From Bacteroidales bacterium UBA2861 (lineage in GTDB: Bacteria > Bacteroidota > Bacteroidia > Bacteroidales > UBA932): a stretch of 64,000 nt of DNA. The notes under the pieces are model-generated. The model saw only the letters and a program-made list of their open reading frames with translations. It was not told where the DNA came from and made no database searches. Location: the NCBI GenBank assembly GCA_002350615.1, contig DEFD01000028.1, positions 350,417 to 414,416 on the forward strand, written 5' to 3'. Shown here in pieces: positions 62,276 through 64,000 of the stretch (positions are counted from its first letter, which is position 1; every line of letters starts with the position of its first letter). The translations under genes were made by a program, and so were the position numbers.

Positions 62276-62399
62276 GCAATTTCCGCCGACTCGAACAACA
62301 GAAGGAAGATTTGTACTTCAAATGCAATTGAATCAAATTGAACTTGATTTGGATGGGAGAAATGCTTTTCTTCGCGACATTTTATAAAGTGTAGATATT

Positions 62400-64000
62400 A
62401 TGACGAATAAACATTGGGGAAAGAATCTTCTCTTCTTTCTTGCGAGCATCAGCATGGCTCTTGTATCCTGTGCAAAACAGGAGGACATTGACAATCTTCA
62501 GAAACAGATCGACAATCTGAAGTCGAATGACATCGCGAGCATCCAGCAGCAGATGTCCGGCATCCAGCTGTCTCTTGGGAACCTTCAGACTGTGGATACC
62601 GAGCTGCGCGGCTATATCCGCACGCTGCAGGACCAGGAGAGTAAACTGGCCCAGGCGGACGAAGCGCTCGAAGGAAGCATCGCTTCGCTGAAAACTGAGC
62701 TTAAAGGGGATATCAGCGCCGCCAAGTCGGACGCCCTCGCCCAGCTGGAAACCTACAAGGCAAACGTCAGCAGCCAGCTCGCAGCCCTTCGCGCAAGCAT
62801 AGATTCGCTCAAGAGCAAGGATGCCGACCTTCAAACCCAGATAACATCACTTCAGTCCTATATCGACGGTGACCTCAAGAGCTATATCGACAACGGCGAC
62901 AAGAGCGTGAAGACCTGGGCCTCGGCAAGCTTTGCCACGCTCACCCAGTACAACGCTACTGCGGACTTAATTGCTGATATTCAAGGAGAGATATCTTCCA
63001 TAAATGACCGTCTGACTGTCCTCGAAGCCACCCCGGCCGGTGTCACTAGGAAGGAACTGGACGATGTTATCTCTGCCCTTGACGCCGACCACCAGAGCAA
63101 ATTGAGCAAGGCAGTGAGCGACTGCAACGAGGCAATCGCCTCTGCAAAAGAAGAAATTACAGCGGCTTATACCACTGCCATAGCCAACGCTATCGCCGCC
63201 AGCGAGAGCAGTATGCGCACCTGGGTAAACGACCAGCTTTCCGGCTACTATACCATTGCCCAGGCAGATGCGAAGATTGCCGCGCTCAAAACCAACCTCG
63301 AGAGCCAACTTTCAACTCAAAAAACACAGCTTCAGTCGCTGATCTCCAATCTTGAGTCGAGTCTTGAACTCAAAATCAAGAACAATGCGGATGATATAGA
63401 AGAATGCCGCGGGTTGATAGCGGACTGCAATACTCTCATCGGACAGAACGCGCAGGCCATCAGCGACAACGCCGCGGCCATCGCGCAGCTGCGCACCAAC
63501 CTCGGCACCACGAAGACGGAGATCACTACCGCCTACCAGCAGGCCATCAGCACGGCAATCGGCACCCTCGACGGCCAGCTCCGCGGGGAGATTGCCACTC
63601 AGGTGAGCTCCGTCAACTCCCGCATAGATAGTGAGGTATCTACCATAAACTCTAAGATAGACTCGCTTACATCGCGTGTCGCAGCGTGTGAAAATGATAT
63701 TCAGGCTATGAAAAGCGATATTCAGGCCCTTCGGGACGATGTCGATGAACTGCAGGAGAAAGTGGCTGCTATCCTTTCCAGAATCCAATCAATCACCTAT
63801 GTACCGCTGTATTCTGACGGGAAAGCCAGCGTTGATTATGATTATGATGGAAGCATCGTTCCTGGCACAGTTGTGTTCGATTTTGAGATCCGCCCCGCAT
63901 CGGTAGCGACAGACTTGGCTCAGGTCTGGGAGACTGCGTTAAGTATGAAGGCTGTTTACACAATAACAAGGTCCGCTTTGGACTTCGTTCCTCTCGATGT
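62400..64000 (+). CDS. Long coiled-coil lipoprotein, 3' end outside window
   Basis: Open without a stop from ATG 62400 to the window end, 533 codons. The signal peptide ends in LVSC. Nearly 440 residues are heptad-like and rich in Leu, Ala, Ser and Gln (IDNLQKQIDNLKSNDIASIQ, DSLKSKDADLQTQITSLQSY, DEALEGSIASLKTELKGDIS). A beta-rich part starts at YVPLYSDGKASVDYDYDGSI. From memory this matches Bacteroidales surface lipoproteins in which a coiled-coil stalk carries BACON or binding domains. It resembles a tape-measure or fibre stalk. The function is unknown. Confidence 0.8.
   Translation, partial: MTNKHWGKNLLFFLASISMALVSCAKQEDIDNLQKQIDNLKSNDIASIQQQMSGIQLSLGNLQTVDTELRGYIRTLQDQESKLAQADEALEGSIASLKTELKGDISAAKSDALAQLETYKANVSSQLAALRASIDSLKSKDADLQTQITSLQSYIDGDLKSYIDNGDKSVKTWASASFATLTQYNATADLIADIQGEISSINDRLTVLEATPAGVTRKELDDVISALDADHQSKLSKAVSDCNEAIASAKEEITAAYTTAIANAIAASESSMRTWVNDQLSGYYTIAQADAKIAALKTNLESQLSTQKTQLQSLISNLESSLELKIKNNADDIEECRGLIADCNTLIGQNAQAISDNAAAIAQLRTNLGTTKTEITTAYQQAISTAIGTLDGQLRGEIATQVSSVNSRIDSEVSTINSKIDSLTSRVAACENDIQAMKSDIQALRDDVDELQEKVAAILSRIQSITYVPLYSDGKASVDYDYDGSIVPGTVVFDFEIRPASVATDLAQVWETALSMKAVYTITRSALDFVPLD

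Noticed and set aside
62320..62360. Operator in the CAATTG-rich spacer before the coiled-coil lipoprotein
   Set aside because: Arms are only five bases with mismatches; expected by chance in AT-rich DNA.

Overview
This window looks like chromosome from a member of the Bacteroidota, most likely order Bacteroidales. The evidence is a SusC/SusD locus with BACON-like, DUF5689-like and fimbrillin-like lipoproteins, promoters with the Bacteroidota -7 box TAnnTTTG, many lipoproteins with a cysteine directly after a short hydrophobic stretch, and the conserved run coaX - outer-membrane protein - TPR protein - lptC - PPIase. GC content looks moderate to high. I cannot name a species. I found no rRNA, tRNA, CRISPR array or intact mobile element.

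Layout. 1-7444: the end of mfd, then coaX and an envelope-biogenesis run (barrel protein, TPR protein, LptC, PpiD-like foldase). 7491-15013: housekeeping genes (ychF, an amino-acid:sodium symporter, galK, a CpXC protein, a YeiH-like transporter) plus a decayed RhuM/ORF6N remnant. 15148-42573: an accessory region. Its core is a polysaccharide utilization locus (PUL) at about 19153-40211. The PUL contains a membrane-spanning sensor/AraC regulator without a kinase, a 61-residue peptide, two tandem fimbrillin-like lipoproteins, a calcineurin-like phosphoesterase, SusC, SusD, BACON and DUF5689-like lipoproteins, a propeller/EEP phosphoesterase fusion, a GH27 alpha-galactosidase and a truncated oxidoreductase. 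The PUL lies between two same-orientation copies of a divergent gene pair: an HExxH metallopeptidase-like barrel protein and a thioredoxin-like lipoprotein. The right-hand barrel copy is a pseudogene, joined tail to tail with the truncated oxidoreductase at what looks like a deletion junction near 40210. 42746-48547: galM, thyA/folA, and a secreted C10 protease next to a collagen-like lipoprotein. 48662-61111: two sodium symporters, rnhB, mutS, GH20, a glycosyltransferase, a YfhO-like protein and ksgA. 61126-64000: a secreted protein of unknown function and the start of a very long coiled-coil lipoprotein.

How it fits together. The PUL genes overlap or nearly abut and probably form one operon behind promoters at 21964-22014. 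Two phosphoesterase genes sit in the same unit as an alpha-galactosidase, which suggests a phosphate-bearing, alpha-galactose-decorated glycan such as a teichoic-acid-like polymer or phosphoglycan; this is inference. Galactose released by GH27 could enter metabolism through the nearby galM and galK.
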